From contig NZ_JAERQE010000002.1 of assembly GCF_016734765.1 (NCBI RefSeq), positions 347,723-411,722 of the forward strand: a stretch of 64,000 nucleotides of DNA, written 5' to 3'. How positions within the stretch are numbered: the stretch's first letter is position 1; every line of letters starts with the position of its first letter. A model generated the notes under the pieces. It worked only from the letters and a program-made list of their open reading frames with translations. It was not told where the DNA came from and did no database searches. The position numbers and the translations under genes are program-made. Origin of the DNA: Microvirga soli. Its GTDB lineage: Bacteria; Pseudomonadota; Alphaproteobacteria; Rhizobiales; Beijerinckiaceae. Shown in pieces: positions 25,776-33,779 of this stretch.

Positions 25776-27248
25776 ATGTCTTCAATTAACACGAACCTCT
25801 CTGCTATCACCGCTCTGCAGTCCCTCAAGACCACGCAGAATGCCATGAACAAGAACCAGAACCAGATCTCGACGGGTCTGCGCGTCGGAGAGGCCTCCCA
25901 CAACGCTTCCTATTGGTCGATTTCGACCAAGATGAAGTCCGACAACGGTGCCCTGGGCGCTGTGAAAGACTCGATCAAGCAGTCCAAAGCGATGATCGAT
26001 ACCTATACTTCGGCCATCGACAAGAGCCTGAAGTATCTCGACACCATGAAGACCAAGCTAACGGCTGGTTCAAACCCGGGTGCAAACCTGGAAGCGATCC
26101 AAGTTGAGCTCAAGTCCAGCATCGAAGGTCTGAAGAGCGCAGCCTCATCAGCAACCTTCAACGGACAGAACTGGCTTAGCGGAGAAGCCAAATCGGTGAA
26201 GCTCGTCAGCTCGTACGATGGCGAATCGAAGAAGGTCAATACGCTCGACATTGATACCACAAAAGTTCAGCTGTTTGATAACGTAGCTAATCCAACAGCT
26301 GGTCTTCTGAAAGCGGTCGCGAACATTGATGTCGCGAACCCGCCAAAGGCAGCTGGATACACCGACTTCTCTCTTAAGCTCGCAGATCTCACGGTTGGTG
26401 ACACCATCGATCTGAAGGTGTCCGACGGAGTCACCACTACGACTGCGACCAAGCTCACGCTTGCTGCCGTTCCTGCTAGCCTTCAGGCACTCGCCAACAC
26501 CATCAATGGCGCAACCGCCGCAGGTGAAATTGGTACACTTGTGAAGGCTACCGTAGTCGACAACAAGCTTCGCCTTACTTCGATTGTGCCCGGTAAGGAT
26601 GTCACTGCAAACTTTGGCGATGTTTCCACTAACACCGGCGACGTCGCACTTACTGCAGGTGTTGTAGGCGGCTCAACAACCTTCGCGATCGATGCGACCA
26701 AATTGTCTGCTGGTGACGAGATCCGGTTCAACGTTGGCACTGCAGCGTCCGGTGCCGGTGGTACAGCCTATAGCTTCAAAGTTGGTGCTGAGCGGTCAAT
26801 CGACGATCTTGTCGCTTCTATCAATGGTGACAGCGCCATCAATAGCGCAGTTGAAGCTACGAAGGACACGAACGGAAAACTGAAGCTGACCGCCAAGGCA
26901 AACACGAACAACGTTGGTGGCTCCTTCGCTAATGTCTCTAACGGGGTTTCCACCACCACGGGTCAGATAGCAGTTGCTGACGCCCTAAAGGCTGTTGATA
27001 ACGCACTTAACGAACTGCGGGCTGGTTCAGCCATGCTGGGCGCCAACAAGGCTCTCCTTGAGACCCAGGAAGAGTTCATCGGTGTCCTGTCTGACTCACT
27101 GACCGCTGGCGTCTCCGCCTTCATCGATGCCGACATGAACGAGGTGTCGACCCGCAACCAGGCTCTGCAGACCCAGCAGCAGCTCGGCGTGCAGGCTCTC
27201 TCCATGGCTAACCAGAACAGCCAGATGATCCTGAAGCTCTTCCAGTAA
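25776..27248 (+). CDS. fliC: Flagellin FliC
   Basis: FliC is the filament subunit. The N-terminal domain (INTNLSAITALQSLKTTQNAM to about residue 140) and C-terminal domain (from about residue 400, ending NQNSQMILKLF) are typical rhizobial flagellin. At 490 residues it is longer than usual. The middle carries two tandem divergent copies of one module, about residues 203-285 and 311-385, each shaped GD.I.., ...L...IN, KL.LT and .F.(D/N)VS. The second copy shares DDLVASIN with FlgL. The variable middle (about 26270-27000) looks lower in GC than the flanks. A strong terminator follows. It is preceded by AAGGAAGAAG. Confidence 0.96.
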   Translation: MSSINTNLSAITALQSLKTTQNAMNKNQNQISTGLRVGEASHNASYWSISTKMKSDNGALGAVKDSIKQSKAMIDTYTSAIDKSLKYLDTMKTKLTAGSNPGANLEAIQVELKSSIEGLKSAASSATFNGQNWLSGEAKSVKLVSSYDGESKKVNTLDIDTTKVQLFDNVANPTAGLLKAVANIDVANPPKAAGYTDFSLKLADLTVGDTIDLKVSDGVTTTTATKLTLAAVPASLQALANTINGATAAGEIGTLVKATVVDNKLRLTSIVPGKDVTANFGDVSTNTGDVALTAGVVGGSTTFAIDATKLSAGDEIRFNVGTAASGAGGTAYSFKVGAERSIDDLVASINGDSAINSAVEATKDTNGKLKLTAKANTNNVGGSFANVSNGVSTTTGQIAVADALKAVDNALNELRAGSAMLGANKALLETQEEFIGVLSDSLTAGVSAFIDADMNEVSTRNQALQTQQQLGVQALSMANQNSQMILKLFQ

Positions 27249-27270
27249 GAGGTTCAGCATCAGCCTGAAG

Positions 27271-27307
27271 GGAGCCTCGCCTTGAGAAAGGCGGGGCTCC
27301 TTTCGTT
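27271..27307 (+). terminator. Rho-independent terminator of fliC
   Basis: A 13-bp stem (27271-27283 with 27288-27300, one G-U pair) closes a GAGA tetraloop and is followed by TTTCGTT. It begins 22 bases after the fliC stop, suiting a highly expressed monocistronic flagellin mRNA. Confidence 0.85.
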
Positions 27308-27322
27308 CGGGAAGAGCGTATT

Positions 27323-27925
27323 ATGTCCCTTATCCAATCACTTCGCTTTCTGTTCCGGCTCAAGCTGCTGGCCACAGGGCTGACAGCCGGCATCGCCGGA
27401 ATGGGATTTTCCAGCAAGAGCCATGGATTGGCCACCTGGTTCGGCCCCTGGGACTATGTGCTGAGGCATGACGACGAGGGGCAGCCCCAGGCGGCCTTCG
27501 CTCGATTGCGGGGAGAGAACGGTTCTCTGCTTTGGCTCACGTGCCAGCGCTTCGCGTCTGAGCCCGATCAGCCCTCGACTCCTTTCATGACGGTCGCCGT
27601 TGCGCAGAAACAGTTTCTTGGTCGGAGCAGTCCGAACGGGAGAAGCACCGTCTATTGGTTCGACGACAATGGTCCTATGGTTGGCCACTGGATCTACCGC
27701 GACCGGCACGGTCAAATCCCGGATCCCGGCCAGGTACGCGCCTTCGTCGACAAGCTCGCTGGAGCGAAAAGCCTGACCATCGAGCTCTCGAACTATCGTT
27801 ATGAGACGCAGCAGCACGAGTTCCGGTTTGACCCGAAAGACATCAGCAACGTCGCGGACAGGTTCAGGAAAGACTGCGCCGCTATCCTTCGCGAAAAGAT
27901 TGATGATTCTTCGCTCGCCGAGTGA
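27323..27925 (+). CDS. Uncharacterised exported or membrane-anchored protein
   Basis: I do not recognise this 200-residue protein. It starts with a basic-hydrophobic segment (LRFLFRLKLLATGLTAGIAGMGF) that could be a signal peptide or anchor. A probably periplasmic domain follows with several Trp residues, GSLLWLTCQRF and STVYWFDD. There is one cysteine in the domain and one near the end. It lies just after the fliC terminator and 30 bases before the DUF1217 flagellar gene on the same strand, so it may belong to the motility regulon. Confidence 0.65.
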   Translation: MSLIQSLRFLFRLKLLATGLTAGIAGMGFSSKSHGLATWFGPWDYVLRHDDEGQPQAAFARLRGENGSLLWLTCQRFASEPDQPSTPFMTVAVAQKQFLGRSSPNGRSTVYWFDDNGPMVGHWIYRDRHGQIPDPGQVRAFVDKLAGAKSLTIELSNYRYETQQHEFRFDPKDISNVADRFRKDCAAILREKIDDSSLAE

Positions 27926-27955
27926 CCGCCTGATTCAGAGCTGGAAGGGCCCGCC

Positions 27956-28744
27956 ATGATCACCACATCCACACGCTACCAACTCGTCACCCGGGATCTG
28001 GCACGAACCAAAGCCCTGATCGAGAAGGATCCGGCGACGAAGCGCGAGATCGAGTATTATCAGGCGAACATCAAGACGATCAAAACGATCGAAGATTTCG
28101 TCAAGAACGACCGCATCTTCAAGTTCGCCATGAAGGCCTACGGTTTGGAGGACATGGCCTACGCCAAGGGACTCTTCAAGAAGCTGCTCCAGGAGGGAGT
28201 CACCAACCCCCTGAGCATGGCGAACAAGATGTCGAACCCGCTCTACAAGGAGTTTGCCAAAGCGTTCGACTTCAAGGCGAAGGGAGCCGCGGCAACGTCG
28301 GAGGCCAGTGCTTCGACCGACGCGGTGCAGAAGTATGTTCAAATCTCCCTCGAGAAGAAGGAGGGCGACCAGAACCAGGGCGTGCAGCTCGCCATGTACT
28401 TCAAGCGCAAGGCCTCGTCGGTTACGACCACAATGGGTTTGCTCGCCGACAAAGCGCTCCTCAAGTTCGTGCAGACGACCTTCAACATCCCGCAGAATGC
28501 TTCCAAGGCCGATCTCGACATCCAAGTGAGAAACCTGGAGAAGCACATCACCATCAAGGATCTGCAGGACCCGAAGAAGGTCGACAAGCTGATCCAGCGC
28601 TTCAATGCCATGTGGGACGTGACCAATCCCAGCATGGCCACTGCTGCGCCGGTGCTGACGCTGTTCGATCAGTCATCGCCTCAGCAAGGCTTCAGCGTTG
28701 ACCTAATGATGAGCATCGCCAAGCTCCGTCCCGGCGGTTTCTAA
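27956..28744 (+). CDS. DUF1217 flagellar-associated protein
   Basis: The 262-residue protein matches the DUF1217 family found in flagellar clusters of rhizobia. Signs are the N-terminal TTSTRYQLVTRDLARTKALIEKDPATKREIEYY region, KTIEDFVKNDRIFKFAMKAYGLEDM, and RFNAMWDVTNP near the end. Structural members of the family resemble filament-type helical proteins, and the function is unproved. It is followed by a perfect 15-bp hairpin and faces a convergent lipoprotein gene. Confidence 0.82.
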   Translation: MITTSTRYQLVTRDLARTKALIEKDPATKREIEYYQANIKTIKTIEDFVKNDRIFKFAMKAYGLEDMAYAKGLFKKLLQEGVTNPLSMANKMSNPLYKEFAKAFDFKAKGAAATSEASASTDAVQKYVQISLEKKEGDQNQGVQLAMYFKRKASSVTTTMGLLADKALLKFVQTTFNIPQNASKADLDIQVRNLEKHITIKDLQDPKKVDKLIQRFNAMWDVTNPSMATAAPVLTLFDQSSPQQGFSVDLMMSIAKLRPGGF

Positions 28745-28745
28745 C

Positions 28746-28783
28746 GTCGCGAAGGCGTTGGGATCACGCAACGCCTTCGCGAC
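28746..28783. terminator. Perfect 15-bp hairpin between convergent genes
   Basis: Positions 28746-28760 and 28769-28783 are perfect inverted repeats around an eight-base loop, directly after the DUF1217 stop and three bases before the stop of the convergent gene. No T-run follows on either strand. It may still act as a bidirectional terminator or mRNA 3'-end stabiliser. Confidence 0.6.
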
Positions 28784-28786
28784 AGC

Positions 28787-29164
28787 TTAGCCCTTGGCCC
28801 GCACCGCCACGATGACACGCTCGGACACCGGCATGGCGTCCGACGGGGCTTGGACCACATACACCCCGTGGCAGACCCGGGTCATCCTACGGACGGGGGT
28901 GTGGTGCTTGTCCGCACCCGTCAGGTAGTTCACGGTGTAGTAGGGTTCGCCGCCCAGATAGGTTGTCGTTTTGGTGTTGAAGACATAGCCTACCTGGCTG
29001 GAGTTGATGCGGTATACGGATGTGGGTGGGCCATAGGCTGCGATGCGTGATGAGATCGGCTTACCGATATAATCCGAGCACGACATCTCGGCCGTCTCAT
29101 AGGTGGCCGTCGTGCAGCCGCTGGTGGCGAAAGCAACTGCAATCAAGGCAAAAACAGGTCTCAA
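28787..29164 (-). CDS. Small lipoprotein (TTG start)
   Basis: The frame is open to 29482, but GAGGAGG sits five bases before a TTG at 29164. From there the product reads as a clean lipoprotein signal (RPVFALIAVAFATSGC, Cys near residue 17), giving 125 residues. The mature part is beta-rich (YGPPTSVYRINSSQVGYVFNTKTTTYLGGEPYYTVNYL, about 28890-29005) and contains one further Cys pair. I see no family match. It is convergent with the DUF1217 gene. Confidence 0.65.
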   Translation of the reverse strand: MRPVFALIAVAFATSGCTTATYETAEMSCSDYIGKPISSRIAAYGPPTSVYRINSSQVGYVFNTKTTTYLGGEPYYTVNYLTGADKHHTPVRRMTRVCHGVYVVQAPSDAMPVSERVIVAVRAKG

Positions 29165-29309
29165 GCCAGCCTCCTCGTAACTCTCAAAACCTATCACGAA
29201 TTTCCCGCCGCTCCGATCCATCGCCATGAGACTTCGCGTCGTTTGGTAAAGACAGTGTTCGAATGTCCTAAGGCATCTTCCGGTTTGCGCCCGCCTGTTC
29301 GTACCAGTC

Positions 29310-29334
29310 TCGCACAAGGCTGCCGGTGCATGAT
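29310..29334 (+). promoter_or_regulatory. Partial copy of the flagellar upstream element
   Basis: TCGCACAAG followed at the same distance as in flgE/flhA by GGTGCAT, 42-66 bases before the small ORF at 29376. It shares GGTGCAT with the flhA copy. It suggests that the small ORF belongs to the motility regulon. Confidence 0.35.
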
Positions 29335-29375
29335 CCATTCCGAACGACAGAAGTGTCGAATCTCGGAGAGATTGA

Positions 29376-29513
29376 ATGAGCATCATTCTGGTGCCGGTTG
29401 TTGCGGCATCGCTGATCGGCCTTGTCGGCACGCCTGCCATTCGCCTCATGGCATCGTCGAAAAGGGCCAAGAGCTGGGCCAAGAGCCAGAGCGGAATACT
29501 GCGTCGTTACTGA
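29376..29513 (+). CDS. Short membrane peptide, 45 residues
   Basis: An ATG preceded by GGAGAG (five to ten bases) opens a 45-codon frame. The product has a hydrophobic N-terminal half (SIILVPVVAASLIGLVGTPA) and a strongly basic C-terminal half (SSKRAKSWAKSQSGILRRY). This is a plausible single-pass or amphipathic membrane peptide. I recognise no family. A partial flagellar upstream element lies in front of it. Confidence 0.5.
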   Translation: MSIILVPVVAASLIGLVGTPAIRLMASSKRAKSWAKSQSGILRRY

Positions 29514-29795
29514 GGCAAAGCGGACCAAGCCGGTGAGGGAAGATGCCGCCCTGCCGGGCTGCTCTATCCGATAGAGTCACTTCTTGTCGATCGGGACGTT
29601 GCTGCGAACCGGAGAGTCAATCACTGCGATCCTCTTCATTTGAAGAGTATCGGTGCCCGGCGCTTTGTTCGTGCGTCAGCCTGTTGCTTGAAGTCAACAC
29701 TGCGACATCGTTCTGACATCTTACCCCGAATCCCGCTTGCGCAGATCTCGTGCGGCTGACAGCTTTGATGAAAAGAAGCGATTGGATGCGGGGGC

Positions 29796-30455
29796 ATGAA
29801 CAGGATCGGTTTCTTAAAGCAGACAAGAAGGCGATTGCTGGCCGCCGCAGGAATGGGCGTCGCGATCCTCTCGACAATCGCTGCGGCGAAGACCGCTCAC
29901 GCGTTTCCGCAGTTGAACCTGCCGGTGATGAGTGCCGCGATCCTGTCCTCCGGTCAGGCCGGACCGACTCCGGCCTGGATCCTCTTCTGCAAGCAGATGC
30001 CGAATGAGTGCGCGGTCGATCCTTCCGAGCCCGCAATCGTTGCGCTGGACAAGGAGACCTGGAAGCTTCTCGTCGACGTCAACGAGCGCGTGAACGCCAC
30101 GATCCTGCCAGTGACAGACCAGGACCACTGGGGCGTGGCGGATCGTTGGGATTACCCCGATAACGGTATGGGCGATTGCGAGGACATTCAGATCCTGAAG
30201 CGCCGCGTGCTCATCGAGGCAGGCCTGCCGCGGCGGGCTCTGCGGATGACTGTGGTGATCGACGAGCTCGGCGCCGGCCATGCGGTGCTGATGGTGCGGA
30301 CCGACCGTGGCGACTACATCCTCGATAACAAGCGTGCGGCCGTCCTGTCCTGGCAGGAGACCGGCTATCGTTATGTGAAGCGGGAAGGCTCGGAGAGCAC
30401 GACTTGGGTGTGGCTCGGCAATCAGGCCGCGCCGATCGTGACGGCCACCAAGTAA
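29796..30455 (+). CDS. Transglutaminase-like cysteine peptidase (BTLCP family)
   Basis: The protein belongs to the bacterial transglutaminase-like cysteine peptidases, periplasmic proteases of the LapG type. The 219 residues start with a signal peptide containing TRRRLLAAAG, which could suit Tat or Sec export, and cleavage is likely after AHA. Catalytic residues are Cys128 in GDCEDIQ, His162 in GHAVLMV and Asp177 in YILDNK. No LapD-type receptor or LapA-type adhesin gene is adjacent, so its substrate is unknown. The 282 bases before it hold only two small palindromes (29562-29576 and 29632-29647). Confidence 0.9.
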   Translation: MNRIGFLKQTRRRLLAAAGMGVAILSTIAAAKTAHAFPQLNLPVMSAAILSSGQAGPTPAWILFCKQMPNECAVDPSEPAIVALDKETWKLLVDVNERVNATILPVTDQDHWGVADRWDYPDNGMGDCEDIQILKRRVLIEAGLPRRALRMTVVIDELGAGHAVLMVRTDRGDYILDNKRAAVLSWQETGYRYVKREGSESTTWVWLGNQAAPIVTATK

Positions 30456-30500
30456 GGATGTCGCGGCATCGCATGAGCGCGCAAGCCGCGCTCAAGCAGA

Positions 30501-30542
30501 TAAAGCATCAGACGTGAATCTGAACCCACGCCTGATGCTTTA
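30501..30542. terminator. Palindromic intergenic element, probable terminator
   Basis: An 11-bp perfect inverted repeat, TAAAGCATCAG (30501-30511) and CTGATGCTTTA (30532-30542), extends to about 16 bp with one mismatch. It lies 45 bases after the transglutaminase-like gene and before the convergent gene at 30613. The arms end in A/T runs, so it could work on both strands. It might also be one copy of a dispersed palindrome. Confidence 0.55.
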
Positions 30543-30612
30543 GTGATTTGAATGAACGCATCTTTCTATGCAGAGCCGGGTTCCACTTTTGCGTTCGATG
30601 CTATCGCGTCTC

Positions 30613-31245
30613 TCAGCTTGCAACCTTTGAAGTCGGCCGCTGGCTGATCATTGTCTCGGACGTCAGCACGACCCAACCGTTGTCGGAGCGTTCGATTGAG
30701 ATGATCTGACCGATGCCGGGAAGCGTCATTCCCGGCGTGACCCACCAGACGCCGTCCGGACCTTCGATCAGGGCGGACTCGCTCGTGGCGCGGTGAATCA
30801 CGTAGCGCTGGAATTGGCTCTGCCGATCGATGGCGAGAAGCGCCTTGTCGGTCTTGGCCTCCACCACAGATTCCGAGATCTTCTGCCTGTTCAGAGAGCC
30901 GGTCGTGGCCGGGCTGAGATCGGGTGCACGCGCATGGCCTGCCTCCGCGCTCTTGCTCATCTGCAGGCCGTTCCCTGCGCTCTGAAGATAGGCATAGCCG
31001 TCGCTGAGATAAACCGCATAGACCGGAAGGGCGACAGCCGAGAGGGTGAGTGCCAGCCCGAGGCACATGACGATCCGATCGCCCACCGCCTCGCGTGCCC
31101 GGATCAGTTCCTCCAGGCGACGCACCTTGCGCTCCTGCGGGTCGACGGTGGCTCCGCTCCCGGCCTGTCCGGCCCTGGCCACCTGCTCCAATACTTTATC
31201 GAACCGTACGCCCATGGAAACCGCCGCTATGAGAATCGACTGCAA
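30613..31245 (-). CDS. Uncharacterised single-pass membrane protein
   Basis: The 210-residue frame begins with a TTG at 31245; an ATG at 31215 is an alternative. A charged cytoplasmic helix (ERKVRRLEELIRAREAVGDR) precedes one membrane segment at about residues 58-80. A linker and a C-terminal periplasmic domain follow, with VWWVTPGMTLPGIGQIISIERSDNGWVVLTS (about 30640-30735). That beta-rich domain faintly resembles PilP/GspC-like periplasmic domains of pilus and secretion systems, but I would not name it. No related system genes are nearby. Confidence 0.65.
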   Translation of the reverse strand: MQSILIAAVSMGVRFDKVLEQVARAGQAGSGATVDPQERKVRRLEELIRAREAVGDRIVMCLGLALTLSAVALPVYAVYLSDGYAYLQSAGNGLQMSKSAEAGHARAPDLSPATTGSLNRQKISESVVEAKTDKALLAIDRQSQFQRYVIHRATSESALIEGPDGVWWVTPGMTLPGIGQIISIERSDNGWVVLTSETMISQRPTSKVAS

Positions 31246-31330
31246 TCATTCCTATGGGGTTATGCTTAACAATCCGTCACTTGCCCAAGAGAAACCCTGT
31301 TGAAAACTTCGATAATTCGGAGCAAGCCCC

Positions 31331-31353
31331 GCACAAGCGTTCTGTGAATACTG
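31331..31353 (+). promoter_or_regulatory. Partial copy of the flagellar upstream element before the receptor gene
   Basis: CGCACAAGCGT matches eleven bases of the flgE copy and lies about 62-72 bases before the chemotaxis receptor ATG. The downstream TCGTGGTG block is not kept well. Confidence 0.35.
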
Positions 31354-31402
31354 CTTGCCGTACTCACGCGATATTGCGGATCAAGCTGTTTTTGGGGGAT
31401 GC

Positions 31403-33073
31403 ATGAAGATCAGGACGAAGATATTTGCGCTTGTCGCGGCCTTGAGCTTCGTGGCGGTGGTCATTGCCGCCGTCAGTATCAGCACCTTGAAGACCTACAA
31501 TCAGGCGGTCGATGACGTGAGGCTCGCGGCCACGCGCGCCCTTTACGGCGAGCGCCTGAACCGGCTCGTGACGCATGTGGTCATGGAAGCGCGCGGCATC
31601 TATGCTTCGAAGACCACGGCCGATGCGCGCAAGTTCGGCGACGGGCTTACCGTAAGCTTGAATGAGATCGACACGCTCCTGAAGGAGTGGAAGCCGATTG
31701 TTCCTGACTCGCACAAGGCGCTGTTCGATGCCGTGGTCGCGGACGCCGCATCGTTCAAGACCTTCAGGTCCGAGACCGTGCGCCTCGGCGCCGAGGTGTC
31801 GCCCGAGGCTGCCAACGCACAGGGCAACAACGAGGCCAATCGCGCCAACAGAAAAGCCTTTCAGACCAGCATCGATGCCCTGACGAAGAAGGGAAGCGAA
31901 GAGATCGCAGCGGTCGACCGCTACTCGGCGGAGCTCTACAGCGAGCGTCTCACGCTGCTCGTCTCCATCGCGTTCGGCGGCACGATCCTGGCGCTCCTGA
32001 TCGGCTGGCTTGTCGGCCACAGGCAGATCGCCCGTCCGCTGAAGATCGTCACCGAGGCGCTTCAGAAGCTGGCCTCCGGCGACTACAACCTGCCGAAGGC
32101 GAATGCCGGCAACGACGAGATCGGCGAAATCTGGAAGGCCACGCAGGTCTTCGCCGGCACCATGGAGGAAGCGGACGGGCTCCGGCGCCAGCAGGCAGAG
32201 TCTGAAAAGCAGGCCGCCGAGCGCCGCAGGCTCGAGATGATGAATCTCGCGCAGGGTTTCGAAGGCAGCGTGGGCGGCCTCGTCCAGCATCTCTCCGTCG
32301 CGGCCCAGCAGATGGAAGCCACAGCCCGCTCGATGGCAACCACCGCCCAGCAGACGAACATCCAGTCGAACTCGGTGGCAGCTGCGGCCGAGCAGACCTC
32401 CAGCAACGTCCAGGCCGTGGCGGCCGCGACAGAAGAGCTTGCCGCATCGTCCAACGAGATCGGAACCCAGGTGTCGCAGACCTCGGCCGCTGCGGCCCGG
32501 GCCGTGCAGAATGCGCGCAGGACCAATGAGCTCGTGGAGACGCTCGCCGACGGCGCGCAGAAGATCGGCGAGGTGGTCGCCCTCATCAACAGCATCGCGA
32601 GCCAGACCAACCTGCTGGCGCTCAATGCCACCATCGAGGCGGCGCGGGCAGGGGAGGCAGGCAAGGGCTTCGCCGTCGTGGCCGCCGAGGTGAAGGAGCT
32701 GGCGAACCAGACCTCGCGGGCGACCGAGGACATCACCTCGCACATCAACCAGATCCAGCAATCGACCAAGGGGGCCGTCGACGCCATCCGGGAGATCGGC
32801 CTCACCATCGAAGAGGTGCACCAGATCGCCACCAACGTGGCGGCTGCGGTCGAGGAGCAGCAGGCGGCCACGCAGGAGATCGCCCGCAATGTGAGCGAGG
32901 CGGCCCGCGGCACCCAGGAGGTGACCCAGAGCATCGTCCAGGTCCAGGGTGCGGCCACCCATGCCGGATCGGCGGCCTCCCAGGTGCTCGCGGCTGCCGG
33001 GGAGCTGGCGACCAACTCGTCGGCCCTGAGCCGCGAGGTCGAGGGCTTCCTGCAGGGTGTCCGGGCGGCGTAA
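31403..33073 (+). CDS. Methyl-accepting chemotaxis protein
   Basis: This is a membrane chemoreceptor of 556 residues. It has an N-terminal membrane helix (about residues 8-28), a periplasmic four-helix-type sensor (about 30-175), a second helix ([22 protein letters not shown] region, about 183-203), and a HAMP domain. The signalling domain has the hairpin tip [33 protein letters not shown] (about 32592-32690). There is no C-terminal CheR-tethering pentapeptide. The ATG at 31403 follows GGGGGA; the frame opens earlier at 31355. It is monocistronic, with a terminator after it. The ligand is unknown. Confidence 0.95.
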   Translation: MKIRTKIFALVAALSFVAVVIAAVSISTLKTYNQAVDDVRLAATRALYGERLNRLVTHVVMEARGIYASKTTADARKFGDGLTVSLNEIDTLLKEWKPIVPDSHKALFDAVVADAASFKTFRSETVRLGAEVSPEAANAQGNNEANRANRKAFQTSIDALTKKGSEEIAAVDRYSAELYSERLTLLVSIAFGGTILALLIGWLVGHRQIARPLKIVTEALQKLASGDYNLPKANAGNDEIGEIWKATQVFAGTMEEADGLRRQQAESEKQAAERRRLEMMNLAQGFEGSVGGLVQHLSVAAQQMEATARSMATTAQQTNIQSNSVAAAAEQTSSNVQAVAAATEELAASSNEIGTQVSQTSAAAARAVQNARRTNELVETLADGAQKIGEVVALINSIASQTNLLALNATIEAARAGEAGKGFAVVAAEVKELANQTSRATEDITSHINQIQQSTKGAVDAIREIGLTIEEVHQIATNVAAAVEEQQAATQEIARNVSEAARGTQEVTQSIVQVQGAATHAGSAASQVLAAAGELATNSSALSREVEGFLQGVRAA

Positions 33074-33099
33074 CGTTAAAGCTTCAAGACCGAGAATAG

Positions 33100-33131
33100 A
33101 AAGGCGCAGCACTTCGGGGCTGCGCCTTTTC
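33100..33131 (+). terminator. Rho-independent terminator after chemoreceptor gene
   Basis: An 11-bp perfect stem (33100-33110 with 33119-33129) with an eight-base loop ends in CTTTTCT. It follows the chemoreceptor stop by 26 bases and precedes the convergent response-regulator stop, so it may serve both strands. Confidence 0.85.
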
Positions 33132-33158
33132 TATTGAGGCTCCCTGCCGCGGGAGCCC

Positions 33159-33659
33159 TCAGGCCGTTCTTGAGATGTCCTCGGTCGGAGCACTGCCGCC
33201 CGTGGGGCCAGCTTCACGGCTGAGCCGACGGGCCTCCTGTGCCCTCTTGGCTGCTTCCTGGACGTGCGACACCAGCGTGGCGTTCAGGTAGGGCTTGGCG
33301 AGAAACACCGCCCCCGGCGGCATATCATCCTCTTTCGGCCATTCCCGGCCCGAGGAGACGATGATCTCCACCCCGGGCCAGTCTCGACGAACATGGCCGA
33401 CCAGCTCGTAGCCGTTCATGCCCGGCGGCATCTCCACGTCCGAGAGCAGCACGTCGATGGCGACCTCGGCCTTCAGAACGCGCAGGGCCTCCTCGGCGTC
33501 GCCGGCCTCGATGACACGGAAGCCCGCCTCCAGCAGGATGTCGGCCGTAACGAGCCGCACCAGCGGTTCGTCTTCGACCAGGAGAACGACGCCTATGGGT
33601 TGCTGATGGGACACGGGACCGAGGGGACAAGAGGATGGGCAGGTGGCAAACGTGGCCAT
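33159..33659 (-). CDS. Single-domain response regulator (receiver 1)
   Basis: The product is a 166-residue stand-alone receiver with an extended tail. Active-site residues are all present: acidic pair in VEDEP, phospho-Asp in LLSDVEMPPGMNG, Ser in VSSGRE, and Lys in LAKPY. There is no output domain. The first 20 residues and the last 35 lie outside the fold. It is convergent with the chemoreceptor gene and divergent from receivers 2-4, with which it shares the VEDE-LVRL style. A partner kinase is not encoded nearby. Confidence 0.85.
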   Translation of the reverse strand: MATFATCPSSCPLGPVSHQQPIGVVLLVEDEPLVRLVTADILLEAGFRVIEAGDAEEALRVLKAEVAIDVLLSDVEMPPGMNGYELVGHVRRDWPGVEIIVSSGREWPKEDDMPPGAVFLAKPYLNATLVSHVQEAAKRAQEARRLSREAGPTGGSAPTEDISRTA

Positions 33660-33779
33660 TGATAGACGGTTCCCCTTAAGAGGGCCAGCCTATCCCGCAT
33701 GGTGACTTAGCGCACGGGGCGGGGAGAACCCGCAGGGCATCCCGACGTTGTCCGCCTATTGTATGCGTCTGGGGCAAGT

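Noticed and set aside
25468..25785. A 105-codon minus-strand gene in the fliC upstream region
   Set aside because: It runs through the CtrA box, hairpins and fliC ribosome site, lacks a ribosome-binding sequence and has no coding character.
31364..33112. A 582-codon frame antisense to the chemoreceptor gene
   Set aside because: It mirrors the repetitive Ala/Glu-rich signalling domain. The composition (Leu, Arg, His and Gly) is that of a shadow frame.
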